Of a DNA stretch of 64,000 bases, positions 1-7,864 are shown one piece after another. The stretch lies in assembly GCF_021401245.1 (NCBI RefSeq), contig NZ_JACBFY010000001.1, positions 806,001 to 870,000 of the forward strand, written 5' to 3'. Under the pieces are notes generated by a model. The model worked only from the letters and a program-made list of their open reading frames with translations, did not search any database and was not told where the DNA came from. Position 1 is the stretch's first letter. The number at the start of each line of letters is the position of its first letter. The position numbers and the translations under genes were made by a program. This stretch comes from Pseudacidovorax sp. NFM-22 (GTDB lineage Bacteria > Pseudomonadota > Gammaproteobacteria > Burkholderiales > Burkholderiaceae_C).

Positions 1-576
1 ACCGAGTGCGCTTCGTGGGTTCAAGCCTGGGGATCCATCGCAGCGATCCTGGTGGCTGTCGCCGTTTTTGTTGCTGGGCATTTGATTCAACGCCGTTCGC
101 GCATCCGCGAAGAAGAAGCGACTTACACCCGCCAACTCGAGCACGCCTATCAGCTGATCAAAGGAGCAGCCCGGATTTGCCGGCACGTGCCAGAGTTCAT
201 CGGTCCGCTGGGCCTGCGTGGTGCTGACGGCCAAGCGATGCTCGCTGAGCTTCATGCGTACTGTGACGCGTTCAAGAAAGTCGACGTTTCCTCAATGAGG
301 ACTACCAACCTTTTCCACGCAGTGCTGTCTGGCGATGCGCTGACCAGGTTCATCACTGCTCAGGTCGAGTGGTTTGTTAAGTTGGATCCCACTTCGCTCG
401 ACGATGTGGTCTTCGGCACCTACCACGTTATGGCGGAGCTTCTCAGGCAACTTGAGTCGCATGCCGAGACGGTGGCAATAGCTCTCAGGGAACGGTGCGT
501 TGAGCCGGAGAGCATGCAGCTGATCAAGAAGTTCGTGGCCGCCACGGCAGCTGTCGGCGTCTTGGACCACTTCTGA
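1..576 (+). CDS. Hypothetical membrane-anchored protein, 5' end outside window
   Basis: The reading frame is open from base 1, so the true start lies upstream. A GTG at 52 exists, but the in-frame residues before it continue one hydrophobic segment (SIAAILVAVAVFVAG, about residues 13-27 of the visible part), so starting at 52 would cut the membrane helix. After the helix comes a basic stretch (QRRSR) and a soluble, mostly helical region of about 155 residues with no motif I recognise. This fits an N-terminally anchored protein with a cytoplasmic body. It sits beside decayed phage genes, so it may be prophage cargo. Function unknown. Confidence 0.55.
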   Translation, partial: TECASWVQAWGSIAAILVAVAVFVAGHLIQRRSRIREEEATYTRQLEHAYQLIKGAARICRHVPEFIGPLGLRGADGQAMLAELHAYCDAFKKVDVSSMRTTNLFHAVLSGDALTRFITAQVEWFVKLDPTSLDDVVFGTYHVMAELLRQLESHAETVAIALRERCVEPESMQLIKKFVAATAAVGVLDHF

Positions 577-622
577 GCATCCACCAACATCAGGGGGCCG
601 CGTTGTGGTTCGGAAGCGCGGC

Positions 623-1056
623 TCATGGTGCCTCCCTCACGTTGCGCTGCAGCCTTTCGGTCGCGAGCCGGTTGATAGCGGCCCACTGGAAGGGAAGGAA
701 GTTGTGGTTCCAGATGGGCACCGTGTCGGTCTCCCGCGCTTCCGCAGCTCCTCCTGCACCTCGGTGCAGCAGAGGTGCACGCCGAACGTGTCGGGCATGC
801 CGGTGTCCACGTTGTGCTCGAACACGTCGGCCGCCAGCGGGCCGGCGCATTCCGGGCACCGGATGAAGCCCGGCAGCTCCACATAGCCGGCACGGCGGTG
901 GACGACGGGGCCGATGCTCAGCCGGGCCTGGGCCTGGGCCTGGGCAAATTCGACCACCGTTGCAAGTTGAGCCTGCAGAGTCCGCCGGTCGATGTCGACG
1001 CGCAGTCGCGCCTGGGCGAGGCTGCACGCGGTCTCGATGTGGAACGGGGCGTTCAT
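623..1056 (-). pseudogene. Phage-type hypothetical protein, frameshifted
   Basis: From the ATG at 1056 the frame reads MNAPFHIETACSLAQARLRV and stays protein-like through a Cys-containing segment (IRCPECAGPL, then HLCCTEVQEELRK). Near 750 it turns into low-quality sequence, while a neighbouring frame continues with ETDTVPIWNHNFLPFQWA and ends at the stop at 623-625. One indel near 745-760 therefore splits an original protein of roughly 144 residues. The CPEC and CC pairs suggest a small zinc-ribbon-like motif. Its start overlaps the preceding small gene as ATGA, a coupled arrangement usual in phages. Decay or a sequencing error are both possible, but several neighbours are broken in the same way. 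Confidence 0.55.
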
Positions 1057-1162
1057 TGGCCCCGCTCCTTGCCGCGCCCGAAGGCGCTGAAACAGAAGCA
1101 GAGCAGAACGATGCCCACGGCCACGCCCGACCCACGGTAAGCGCGTAGCTGCCAAGATCCAT
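1053..1162 (-). pseudogene. Small phage membrane protein, frameshifted
   Basis: The ATG at 1162 begins MDLGSYALTV. The matching C-terminal half, AVGIVLLCFCFSAFGRGKER, is in another frame and ends in TGA at 1053-1055, overlapping the ATG of the next gene (ATGA). A single missing or extra base near 1125-1135 would restore a protein of about 36 residues with one transmembrane helix. Tiny single-helix proteins of this kind occur next to phage replication or lysis genes, but I cannot name this one. It is too short for ordinary ORF calling. Confidence 0.45.
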
Positions 1163-1207
1163 AAGCCGACCTTCGGCATTGCAGCCACAGCCGGGCCCCG
1201 ATTAACC

Positions 1208-1590
1208 CTGCTGCGAATCGAGGAGGAGCTGTCCGATGCACGCGCGCGCCTGGCGCGGGGTGTTCATCGAGAACAAGCCCTTTGACCAAGTGCTGCAGCG
1301 CTTCGACCGACGGGGCACGCTCTTCTACGTTGATCCGCCGTATTGGAGCTGCGAGAAGGACTACGGCAAGGGTCTGTTCACTTCGTGAGGATTTCGCGCG
1401 CCTGGCGGCCCTTCTGGGAGCCTGCAAGGGCAAGCTCATCCTGAGCCTCAACGGCACGGTCGGCGTGCGTGAGACTTTTCGCGAGTTCAGGATAGAGGTG
1501 GTGAAAACTCGCTACTCGATCGCAGCAAATGCGAACCAAGCGGTTGGCGAGGTGCTCATCACCAACTTCAAGCCGGCGCGTAGTGGCTGA
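1208..1590 (+). pseudogene. DNA adenine methyltransferase (D12 class) remnant
   Basis: The segment carries the D12-class (Dam-like) motif DPPYW in the context TLFYVDPPYWSCEKDYGKGL, near 1322-1370. Its expected C-terminal continuation (REDFARLAALLGACKGKLIL ... RYSIAANANQAVGEVLITNF) lies in a different frame, 1382-1590. An extra base near 1380 separates the halves, and a second frame break lies near 1240-1255 after LRIEEELSDA. The N-terminal S-adenosylmethionine-binding part is missing, so the gene is both truncated and frameshifted and cannot encode active enzyme. Family members of this sort are typical of temperate phages. It shows that 1-2 kb is a decayed prophage fragment. Confidence 0.75.
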
Positions 1591-1672
1591 GTGGGGTGGT
1601 CTGGCTTGGTTGCTCGCCGACGCCGTCAGAGCGGTACTGGCGGCGTTCCAACACAACCGCAAGCGACCGTGA
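1583..1672 (+). CDS. 29-residue phage-type mini-protein
   Basis: A GTG at 1583 inside the end of the methylase remnant opens an intact frame (VAEWGGLAWLLADAVRAVLA, then AFQHNRKRP) ending in TGA at 1670-1672. It overlaps the methylase stop upstream and forms a GTGA overlap with the next gene at 1669. The peptide is an amphipathic or membrane-inserting helix with a basic tail. Overlapping starts and stops on both sides are the main evidence that it is, or was, translated. Function unknown; with decayed neighbours it may no longer be expressed. Confidence 0.4.
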   Translation: MAEWGGLAWLLADAVRAVLAAFQHNRKRP

Positions 1673-1912
1673 AAACCCAGACCACCAACATCGGCCTCAG
1701 TCTGATCCTGGCGCAGAGCGAGCCCTCGGCCAAAGCTGCCTACCAGGCGCAACAGGCGAACATTGCGATCTCCGGGCCGCGCTGCATGACCGCCTCGCGG
1801 CGCACGCCGAGCGCGCGGCGGCCGGCCCGACGAACTGGGCTTCGTGGGCGACCTTGGCGCGATCCAGGGCCGCCTGTTGGAAGCCGCGGAGTTCATGCCG
1901 CCGGTGCGCTGA
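1669..1912 (+). pseudogene. Phage-type hypothetical protein with two frameshifts
   Basis: The GTG at 1669 opens VKTQTTNIGLSLILAQSEPS, continuing AKAAYQAQQANIAIS. The protein then moves to a second frame (AALHDRLAAHAERAAAGP) and a third (DELGFVGDLGAIQGRLLEAA, then EFMPPVR), ending at TGA 1910-1912. Concatenated, the three pieces make one credible helical protein of about 80 residues; no single frame does. At least two indels have therefore accumulated. The start overlaps the stop of the 29-residue gene (GTGA), preserving the original coupled layout of a phage operon. Confidence 0.5.
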
Positions 1913-2040
1913 GCGGCGCGCCAGGTACAGAGAAGGCGCCTTCGGGGCCTCTCTGCTTGGCTGCGGTCCCCCGTGACAAGTGAAGCCGCGCGGCGCTAAC
2001 GCATCGGCAGAATGGGCGCCACACTTTGGAGGGGATCGTT

Positions 2041-2508
2041 GTGACCACTTGGTTTCATTTCGCAGCCACCCGGCTTGGCGCGGGCAGCATCATCGAGCCT
2101 GGCAACTACGGGCGCTTGCTACGTTGCTACCAGCATTCCAACGACCCGCAGGGTTGGAAGGTGGCTACCGAGCTGCTGTTTGAGGCCGAGAGACAGCGGT
2201 TTAACCAAGCCCTGCCAAGCCGGCTCAATGCGTGCTTTGCCTTCCCGACTAAGGAGGCCGCCAACGCGGGGCGAGCGGGGCTCGGTGGCGCCATGGTGTT
2301 ACTGCATGAGGTCGAACCTGTGGATGCCGATGCACTGAGCCATGTGGGCGACTTCAACCTGCTGACGATCTGCTATTCGCCACAGGCCGGCTCCTTCTGG
2401 CAGCGAGTCGAGGGGGCGGCTAAGAGCTACTGGGCACGAAGTGGGCCCGTGCTCATACCGGAGGTGGTGACGGGCTCGGCGCTTCGGGTGATCAGGCGCT
2501 TTGAGTGA
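2041..2508 (+). CDS. DUF2441-family protein
   Basis: An intact protein of about 155 residues. The opening (TTWFHFAATRLGAGSIIEPG, then NYGR) matches the pattern I associate with DUF2441: an aromatic start, GSII-PGNYGR, and a later aromatic-rich SFWQRVEGAAKSYW. I place the start at the GTG at 2041 because GGAGG lies 8 bases upstream (2028-2032). No signal peptide or membrane segment is visible. Some relatives are thought to be ADP-ribosyltransferase-like, but I cannot show catalytic residues here. It is the only intact larger gene beside the phage debris and could be mobile cargo. Confidence 0.6.
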   Translation: MTTWFHFAATRLGAGSIIEPGNYGRLLRCYQHSNDPQGWKVATELLFEAERQRFNQALPSRLNACFAFPTKEAANAGRAGLGGAMVLLHEVEPVDADALSHVGDFNLLTICYSPQAGSFWQRVEGAAKSYWARSGPVLIPEVVTGSALRVIRRFE

Positions 2509-2556
2509 GCGCTACGGGCGCGCCCGAGCGATGCAGCCCCGCTGAGCGGACGTTCA

Positions 2557-2624
2557 CTTTCTCTGCCAAAGACCGCGACAGTTTCTGCCAAAGACCGCGC
2601 AAATCTCTGCCAAAACGCGCGGCG
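2557..2624. repeat. Three direct repeats with 22-bp period
   Basis: TCTGCCAAA occurs at 2562-2570, 2584-2592 and 2606-2614, exactly 22 bp apart. Units one and two share a longer core, TCTGCCAAAGACCGCG. Two-turn spacing puts the copies on one face of the helix. Arrays like this form the transposase-binding ends of IS21-family elements, so this may be the scar of one, at the border between phage debris and conserved genes. No transposase gene is present in the window. Confidence 0.6.
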
Positions 2625-2681
2625 CGCTTCAAGCAACCCGACGTTCCATCCAGGTTTGATGAAGACGCCGCAGGCCGGCGT

Positions 2682-2696
2682 TGATAATGGTTCTCA
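2682..2696 (+). promoter_or_regulatory. Fur-box-like site upstream of iron ABC importer
   Basis: TGATAATGGTTCTCA matches the 7-1-7 Fur motif TGATAATnATTATCA at 12 of 14 defined positions. It lies 85 bp before the start of the iron-binding protein gene, a suitable place for iron-dependent repression of the importer. Binding is inferred from sequence and context. Confidence 0.6.
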
Positions 2697-2781
2697 GCCC
2701 GCAAGCACAACAACGACGAGAAGCGCGGCGCCCGTCGGCCGACCGGTCGACCTGTTCAAAAAACCTGGAGTGGGAATCCCA

Positions 2782-3834
2782 ATGAAAGCATCGATCGCGC
2801 CCCCTGGCGCCCGGGCGCGCCGCGCCTTGCTCGCCGCCCTCGTCGGCACCGTGGCCGTGTCCGCGCAGGCCCAGGGCGAAGTCACCGTCTATACCACCCG
2901 CGAGCCAGGCCTGATCCAGCCGCTGCTGGCCGCCTTCACGCAGCAGACGCAGATCCAGGTGAAGACCGTGTTCGTCAAGGACGGCCTGGTCGAGCGGGTC
3001 AAGGCCGAGGGCCAGCGCTCGCCCGCCGATGTGCTGATGACGGTGGACGTGGGCAACCTGCTGGACCTGGTGGAAGCCGGCACCACGCAGCCGGTGCAGT
3101 CGGCCGCGCTGAATGCCGCCATCCCCGCCAACCTGCGCGGCAGCGACGGCCAGTGGTTTGCCCTGTCGATGCGTGCCCGCGTGCTGTATGCGGACAAGGG
3201 CCTGAAGCTGCCCACCTTCCGCTACGAGGACCTGGCCGATTCCAAATGGAAGGGCAAGGTCTGCATCCGCGCCGGCCAGCATCCTTACAACACGGCACTG
3301 GTGGCGGCCATGATCGCCCACCAGGGCGAAGCGAAGACCGAACAGTGGCTCAGCGGCGTCAAGGCCAACCTGGCGCGCAAGCCCACCGGCGGCGACCGCG
3401 ACGTGGCACGCGACATCCTGGGCGGCATCTGCGACGTGGGCCTGGCGAACTCCTACTACGTTGGCCACATGAAGGCCTCCAAGGAAGGCAGCGACGCCCG
3501 CAAGTGGGGCGACGGCATCCAGGTGGTCAAGCCCGTCTTCGGCGGCGCGCAGCCGGGCGGCACGCACGTCAACATCAGCGGCGCAGCCGTCGCCAAGCAT
3601 GCGCCGCAGAAGGCCAACGCGGTCAAGCTGCTGGAGTTTTTGGTCTCGGAGCCGGCCCAGGTGATGTACGCCCAGGCCAACTACGAGTACCCGGTCCGCA
3701 AGGGCGTGGCGCTCGACCCGCTGATCGGTCAGGCCATCGGCGAACTGAAGGTCGACCCGCTGCCGCTGACCGAGATCGCCAAGCACCGCAAGCAGGCCAG
3801 CCTGCTGGTGGACAAGGTTGGCTTCGACAAGTAA
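2782..3834 (+). CDS. fbpA: Iron(III) ABC transporter, periplasmic substrate-binding protein
   Basis: 350 residues. The N-terminus is a Sec signal peptide (charged MKASIAPPGARARR, hydrophobic core, AQA-Q cleavage near residue 31). The mature start GEVTVYTTREPGLIQPLL and the paired tyrosines in LANSYYVG (Tyr225/226) are hallmarks of FbpA/FutA ferric-binding proteins, where adjacent tyrosines coordinate Fe3+. I chose ATG 2782 rather than upstream in-frame codons because it gives the signal peptide and has GGAG nearby. It leads a three-gene operon with the permease and ATPase and follows a Fur-box-like site, so it probably captures ferric iron in the periplasm when iron is scarce. Confidence 0.9.
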   Translation: MKASIAPPGARARRALLAALVGTVAVSAQAQGEVTVYTTREPGLIQPLLAAFTQQTQIQVKTVFVKDGLVERVKAEGQRSPADVLMTVDVGNLLDLVEAGTTQPVQSAALNAAIPANLRGSDGQWFALSMRARVLYADKGLKLPTFRYEDLADSKWKGKVCIRAGQHPYNTALVAAMIAHQGEAKTEQWLSGVKANLARKPTGGDRDVARDILGGICDVGLANSYYVGHMKASKEGSDARKWGDGIQVVKPVFGGAQPGGTHVNISGAAVAKHAPQKANAVKLLEFLVSEPAQVMYAQANYEYPVRKGVALDPLIGQAIGELKVDPLPLTEIAKHRKQASLLVDKVGFDK

Positions 3835-3859
3835 GCCGCTGCTGCGCTTCGTGCCGTTC

Positions 3860-5533
3860 ATGCGCCGCCCCGCGGGCCTGCGTCCCGTCGGGCGGCTTTG
3901 GCATGCGGCCACGGTCGCCATCGCGCTGGGCGTGCTGGCGCCGGTGCTCAGCCTCGCCTGGCTGGCCCTGGGCGCCGACCTGGCGCACTGGACGCACCTG
4001 GCCACGCATGTGCTGCCCGGGGCCGCGCTCAACACCGCCCTGCTGCTCGCGGGCGTGGGTGCACTCACGCTGATCGTGGGCACCGGCTGCGCCTGGCTGG
4101 TGGCCACCACGGATTTCCCCGGCCGGCGCTGGCTGCAGTGGGCACTGCTGTTGCCGCTGGCCATGCCGACCTACATCGTCGCCTTTGCCTACCTCGACCT
4201 GCTGCATCCGCTCGGGCCGGTGCAGGGCGCCATCCGCTGGCTGCTGGGCTACGACAGCCCGCGGCAGTTCCGCCTGCCCGACCTGCGCTCCATGGGCGGC
4301 GCCATCTTCGTGCTGGGCATGGTGCTGTACCCCTATGTCTACATGACGGCGCGCGCCATGTTCGTGACCCAGCCCGCGCACCTGATGGAAGCTGCGCGCC
4401 TGCTGGGCGAAGGCCGCTGGGGCGCCTTCCGGCGCGTTGCGTTGCCGCTGGCCCGGCCGGCCCTGGCGGTGGGCCTGAGCCTGGCGCTGCTGGAGACGCT
4501 CAACGACATCGGCGCCTCGGAATTCCTGGGCGTCAACACGCTCACCGTGGCGGTCTACACCACCTGGATCACCCGCTCCGACCTGGCCGGCGCCGCGCAG
4601 ATCGCCTGCGCCATGCTGGCGATGGTGGTCGCGCTGGTGCTGCTGGAGCGCCACGGCCGCCGGCACCAGCACTTCGGCTCCGCGCAGCGCATGCGCGCGG
4701 TGACGCCGCGGCGCCTGCAGGGGCCGGCCGCCCTGGGCGCCACGCTGGCCGCGCTGCTGCCGGTGCTGATCGGCTTCGCGGCACCGGCCGCCTATCTGGT
4801 GTGGGAAACCATCAAGCGCCTGCGGCTGGGCGGCGGCGTCTCGTCGGCGCTCGTCGGCAGCCTCGGCAACACGCTGGCGGTGGCGCTGGGCGTGACGGTG
4901 CTGGCCGTGGCCGCCGGCCTGGTGGTGGCGTGGGCCACGCGCCAGCCGCCCGGCGCCATGACGCCCCGCCGCTGGCCGGCGCGCGCGGCAAGCCTGGGCT
5001 ATGCGCTGCCCGGCACCGTGCTGGCCATCGGCCTGCTCACGCCGGCACTGGCGGCCGATGCCGGCATCGCCACCCTGTTCGGCCTGCCCGGCCTGCCGCT
5101 GATGGGCCTGGGCGTGGTGCTGGTGGTGGCCTGCACGATCCGCTTCCTGGCCATGCCGGTGGGCGGCATCGAGGCCGGGCTGTCGCGCATTCCCGCCTCG
5201 CTCGAACAGGCCGCGCGCCTGCTGGGCGAAAGCCCACTGGGCACGCTGCGCCGCGTGCACCTGCCCTTGCTGCGCCCTGCCCTGTCGGCCGGCGCGCTGC
5301 TGGTCTTCGTGGACGCCATGAAGGAGCTGCCCGCCACGCTGCTGCTGCGCCCCGCCGACTTCGACACCCTGGCCACCTGGCTCTATGCCGAGGCCGCCCG
5401 CGGCACCTACGAGGAAGGCGCCATCGCCGCCCTGCTGATCGTGCTGGCCGGCCTGCTGCCCGTGGCGCTGCTGGCCCGCACGCCCGTCAGCGGCGGCGCG
5501 GTGCAGACCGACGACATCACGCCCCATCCATGA
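3860..5533 (+). CDS. fbpB: Iron(III) ABC transporter permease, two-domain
   Basis: About 557 residues with some twelve hydrophobic helices in two homologous halves, the normal FbpB-type fused permease. Each half has an EAA-type coupling loop: [20 protein letters not shown] in the first and [20 protein letters not shown] in the second, which contact the ATPase. The first ATG after the binding-protein stop is at 3860; earlier in-frame TTG (3818) and GTG (3851) codons would overlap or nearly overlap the upstream gene and cannot be excluded. Its stop overlaps the ATPase start (ATGA), so the two are translationally coupled. Confidence 0.9.
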   Translation: MRRPAGLRPVGRLWHAATVAIALGVLAPVLSLAWLALGADLAHWTHLATHVLPGAALNTALLLAGVGALTLIVGTGCAWLVATTDFPGRRWLQWALLLPLAMPTYIVAFAYLDLLHPLGPVQGAIRWLLGYDSPRQFRLPDLRSMGGAIFVLGMVLYPYVYMTARAMFVTQPAHLMEAARLLGEGRWGAFRRVALPLARPALAVGLSLALLETLNDIGASEFLGVNTLTVAVYTTWITRSDLAGAAQIACAMLAMVVALVLLERHGRRHQHFGSAQRMRAVTPRRLQGPAALGATLAALLPVLIGFAAPAAYLVWETIKRLRLGGGVSSALVGSLGNTLAVALGVTVLAVAAGLVVAWATRQPPGAMTPRRWPARAASLGYALPGTVLAIGLLTPALAADAGIATLFGLPGLPLMGLGVVLVVACTIRFLAMPVGGIEAGLSRIPASLEQAARLLGESPLGTLRRVHLPLLRPALSAGALLVFVDAMKELPATLLLRPADFDTLATWLYAEAARGTYEEGAIAALLIVLAGLLPVALLARTPVSGGAVQTDDITPHP

Positions 5534-6225
5534 CGACCGCTGCCGCCCTGCACATAGACCACCTTCGCCTCGGCTACGACACGCCACGGGGCCTGCACAC
5601 CGTGGTGGACGGCTTCTCGCTCACGCTGGAAGGCGGCCATATCGGCTGCCTGCTCGGTCCCTCGGGCTGCGGCAAGACCACGGTGCTGCGCGCCGTGGCC
5701 GGCTTCGAGCCGGTGCGCGGCGGGCATATCCGCCTGGGCGAGCAGCTGCTGTCGGCGCCTGGCGTGCACCTGGCGCCGGAGCGGCGGCAGGTGGGCATGG
5801 TGTTCCAGGAATACGCGCTCTTTCCGCACCTCACGGCCGCGCAGAACGTGGCCTTCGGCCTGCGCAAGCAGCCTCGGCCCGCGCAGGAAGCCCGCGTGCG
5901 GGAATTGCTCGGTGTGGTCGGCCTGGCCGAGGCGGCAGGCCGCTATCCGCACGAGCTGTCAGGCGGCCAGCAGCAGCGCATCGCCCTGGCCCGTGCGCTG
6001 GCGCCCGCGCCCGCGCTGCTGCTCATGGACGAGCCCTTCTCCAACCTCGACGGCGCCACCCGCCAGCACCTGACGGTGCAGGTGCGCGACATCCTGCGCG
6101 CCGCGGGGCAGACGGCCATCCTGGTCACGCACCACGAGGCCGAAGCCCACGCCATGGCCGACCGCATCGGCGTGATGCACAACGGCCGGCTGGCGCACTG
6201 GCGGGAGATGGCGCGGCCCGCCTGA
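5530..6225 (+). CDS. fbpC: Iron(III) ABC transporter ATP-binding protein, short form
   Basis: 231 residues with all ATPase motifs: Walker [10 protein letters not shown] (43-51), Q-loop [10 protein letters not shown] (91-100), signature LSGGQQQR (143-150), Walker B LLLMDEP (163-169) and H-loop His201. It ends soon after the nucleotide-binding domain; classical FbpC has about 350 residues with a C-terminal regulatory OB/TOBE region, absent here. The ATPase should still work, but ferric-iron feedback through that region would be lost. The ATGA overlap with the permease makes it the last gene of the iron-import operon. Confidence 0.9.
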   Translation: MTTAAALHIDHLRLGYDTPRGLHTVVDGFSLTLEGGHIGCLLGPSGCGKTTVLRAVAGFEPVRGGHIRLGEQLLSAPGVHLAPERRQVGMVFQEYALFPHLTAAQNVAFGLRKQPRPAQEARVRELLGVVGLAEAAGRYPHELSGGQQQRIALARALAPAPALLLMDEPFSNLDGATRQHLTVQVRDILRAAGQTAILVTHHEAEAHAMADRIGVMHNGRLAHWREMARPA

Positions 6226-6320
6226 GCGGCGGCGGCGACAGCGGGCTTTTGCCGCGAGCCGCGACGAGGAATCGGTCACACCGGAGAATCCACGGTTTCG
6301 ATCCCTCACCCCACGACACC

Positions 6321-6737
6321 ATGCGACTGCTGCACACCATGCTGCGCGTTGGCAACCTCCAGCGCTCCATCGACTTCTACACCCAGGTGCTGGGCATGAA
6401 CCTGCTGCGCACCAGCGAGAACCCCGAATACAAGTACAGCCTGGCCTTCCTCGGCTTTGGCAACGGCAACCCCGAACAGGCCGAGATCGAGCTGACCTAC
6501 AACTGGGGCACCGAAAGCTACGAGATGGGCACGGCCTATGGGCACATCGCCCTGGGCGTGCCGGATGCGTATGCCGCCTGCGACAAGATCAAGGCAGCCG
6601 GCGGCAACGTCACGCGCGAGCCGGGGCCGGTGAAGGGCGGCACGACGGTGATTGCGTTCGTGACGGATCCGGATGGGTACAAGATCGAACTGATCCAGCG
6701 CAAGGACGACGGGGGCACCGGCCAGGGCCTGCGCTGA
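6321..6737 (+). CDS. gloA: Lactoylglutathione lyase (glyoxalase I)
   Basis: 138 residues, the usual bacterial GloA length. The four metal ligands of the E. coli type are present: His5, Glu57, His75 and Glu123. The enzyme converts the methylglyoxal-glutathione hemithioacetal to S-lactoylglutathione in the cytoplasm; the short bacterial form is normally Ni2+-activated. The ATG at 6321 gives the conserved start [13 protein letters not shown]. It stands alone, 95 bp after the iron operon, and converges with the LysR gene across a strong hairpin. Confidence 0.95.
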   Translation: MRLLHTMLRVGNLQRSIDFYTQVLGMNLLRTSENPEYKYSLAFLGFGNGNPEQAEIELTYNWGTESYEMGTAYGHIALGVPDAYAACDKIKAAGGNVTREPGPVKGGTTVIAFVTDPDGYKIELIQRKDDGGTGQGLR

Positions 6738-6745
6738 TCGCATCC

Positions 6746-6770
6746 GCGATGCGGCGCCCTGCCGCATCGC
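6746..6770. terminator. 10-bp hairpin between convergent gloA and LysR genes
   Basis: GCGATGCGGC and GCCGCATCGC form a perfect 10-bp stem with a 5-base loop between two convergent stop codons. No clear U-tract follows on either strand, so it may act as a weak bidirectional terminator or an RNA 3'-end stabiliser. Confidence 0.55.
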
Positions 6771-6783
6771 CGCAGCCGCCGGC

Positions 6784-7737
6784 TCACTGACCCTCCGCGT
6801 CGCCCGGCGGGCTCACCAACCGCCACAGCGACTCCGCCAACTCCGACATCGCCGCGGGCTGGCGGTACAGCCGGATCTCCACCGGCACCTGCCAATCCCC
6901 ACCGCCCGCATCCACCAGCGCGCCGCTGCGCAGCTCGTCCTGTACCAGGCTGGCCGGCAACCAGGCGACGCCCTTGCCTTCGCGCACCATGGCCTTGAGC
7001 AGGATGGCATGGTGGGCCGTGAAGACGATGGAGGCGCGCGGCTCCACCGCCGCCTGCGCCTCGTCGCCGAACCACTCACGCAACTGCGCCCGCAGGATGC
7101 GCCCCAGGCCCGACGCCTCGCTGTAGGCCAGCACGGGCAACGGGCCGCCCGCAGCCAGATCGTGCAGGGGTCGGCCCACGGCATCCGGGGCCGACAGGGG
7201 CAGCAGCACATCGCCATCCAGCCGCAGCCACGGGTGCTGCGCCTCGTCCAGCCGGCCCGCCACTTCGGCATGGCCGTGGCACAGCACGAACTGCACGCGC
7301 CGCTGCAGCGCCAGGTCCTCACAGGCCAGCGAGCTGTCCGACAGCGTCTGCACTGGGCCGATGCGCAGCCGCCCTTCCAGCCCGGCCAGCCAGGCCGGGA
7401 ACCAGGTCAACGACAGCACATGCGTGGCCGCGAAGCGCAGACTGGCCGCGGCCGATTCATGGGCGGCGCGCGCCTTCTGGCGTGCCGCCTCCAGCCCCGC
7501 CAGCACGCCGCGCAGCAACGGTAGAAAGCGCTGCCCCGCCGCCGTGAGCGCCACCGGGTGGGCGCTGCGGTCGCACAGTTCCACGCCCACCCATTCCTCC
7601 AGCGAGCGGATGTGCCGGCTGAAGGCCGGCTGCGCGATGTGCCGCACTTCGGCCGCGCGCGAGAAGCTGCCGGTGTCGGCCAGCGCGACGAAGTCTTCCA
7701 GCCAGTCGAGGTCGAGGGGGCGGTTGCCCGGGCCCAT
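6784..7737 (-). CDS. LysR-family transcriptional regulator
   Basis: 317 residues with the LysR N-terminal helix-turn-helix (LDWLEDFVALADTGSFSRAA, then AEVRHIAQPAFSRHIRSLEE, about residues 9-48) followed by a co-inducer-binding domain. I use ATG 7737, preceded by GGAGA at good spacing, instead of an upstream frame extension that lacks family character. It is transcribed away from an operon ending in D-tartrate dehydratase with 127 bp between them, the classic layout of a LysR activator and its target. Its inducer is therefore probably tartrate or a related hydroxy acid. That ligand is inferred from context only. Confidence 0.9.
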   Translation of the reverse strand: MGPGNRPLDLDWLEDFVALADTGSFSRAAEVRHIAQPAFSRHIRSLEEWVGVELCDRSAHPVALTAAGQRFLPLLRGVLAGLEAARQKARAAHESAAASLRFAATHVLSLTWFPAWLAGLEGRLRIGPVQTLSDSSLACEDLALQRRVQFVLCHGHAEVAGRLDEAQHPWLRLDGDVLLPLSAPDAVGRPLHDLAAGGPLPVLAYSEASGLGRILRAQLREWFGDEAQAAVEPRASIVFTAHHAILLKAMVREGKGVAWLPASLVQDELRSGALVDAGGGDWQVPVEIRLYRQPAAMSELAESLWRLVSPPGDAEGQ

Positions 7738-7775
7738 GGGCGTCTCCTGCGGGGCCGCACGGCCCGCGATAGTTG

Positions 7776-7790
7776 TATGCGATTCGAGTA
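7776..7790. promoter_or_regulatory. Interrupted palindrome in LysR/operon intergenic region
   Basis: TATGCGATTCGAGTA is a 15-bp imperfect dyad (TA--CGA-T-TCG--TA) in the 127-bp gap between the divergent LysR gene and the tartrate-type operon. Position and dyad symmetry suit a LysR recognition site, whose consensus is usually T-N11-A. It is the only notable dyad I see in this gap. Confidence 0.35.
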
Positions 7791-7864
7791 TTGGACGGTC
7801 CGGGGGCCGGCGCGGAATCATCCGCTCCGCTTCCTTCACCCATCGCACCGCACGGAGACCTGCA

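Noticed and set aside
1916..1945. Possible terminator (AAGGCGCC-TTCG-GGGCCTCT) after the phage remnant
   Set aside because: The arms mismatch at several places and no T run follows, so I did not list it.
2629..5587. Long antisense frames of 511 and 654 residues
   Set aside because: They are shadows of fbpA and fbpB; composition is Gln/His/Arg-rich without motifs.
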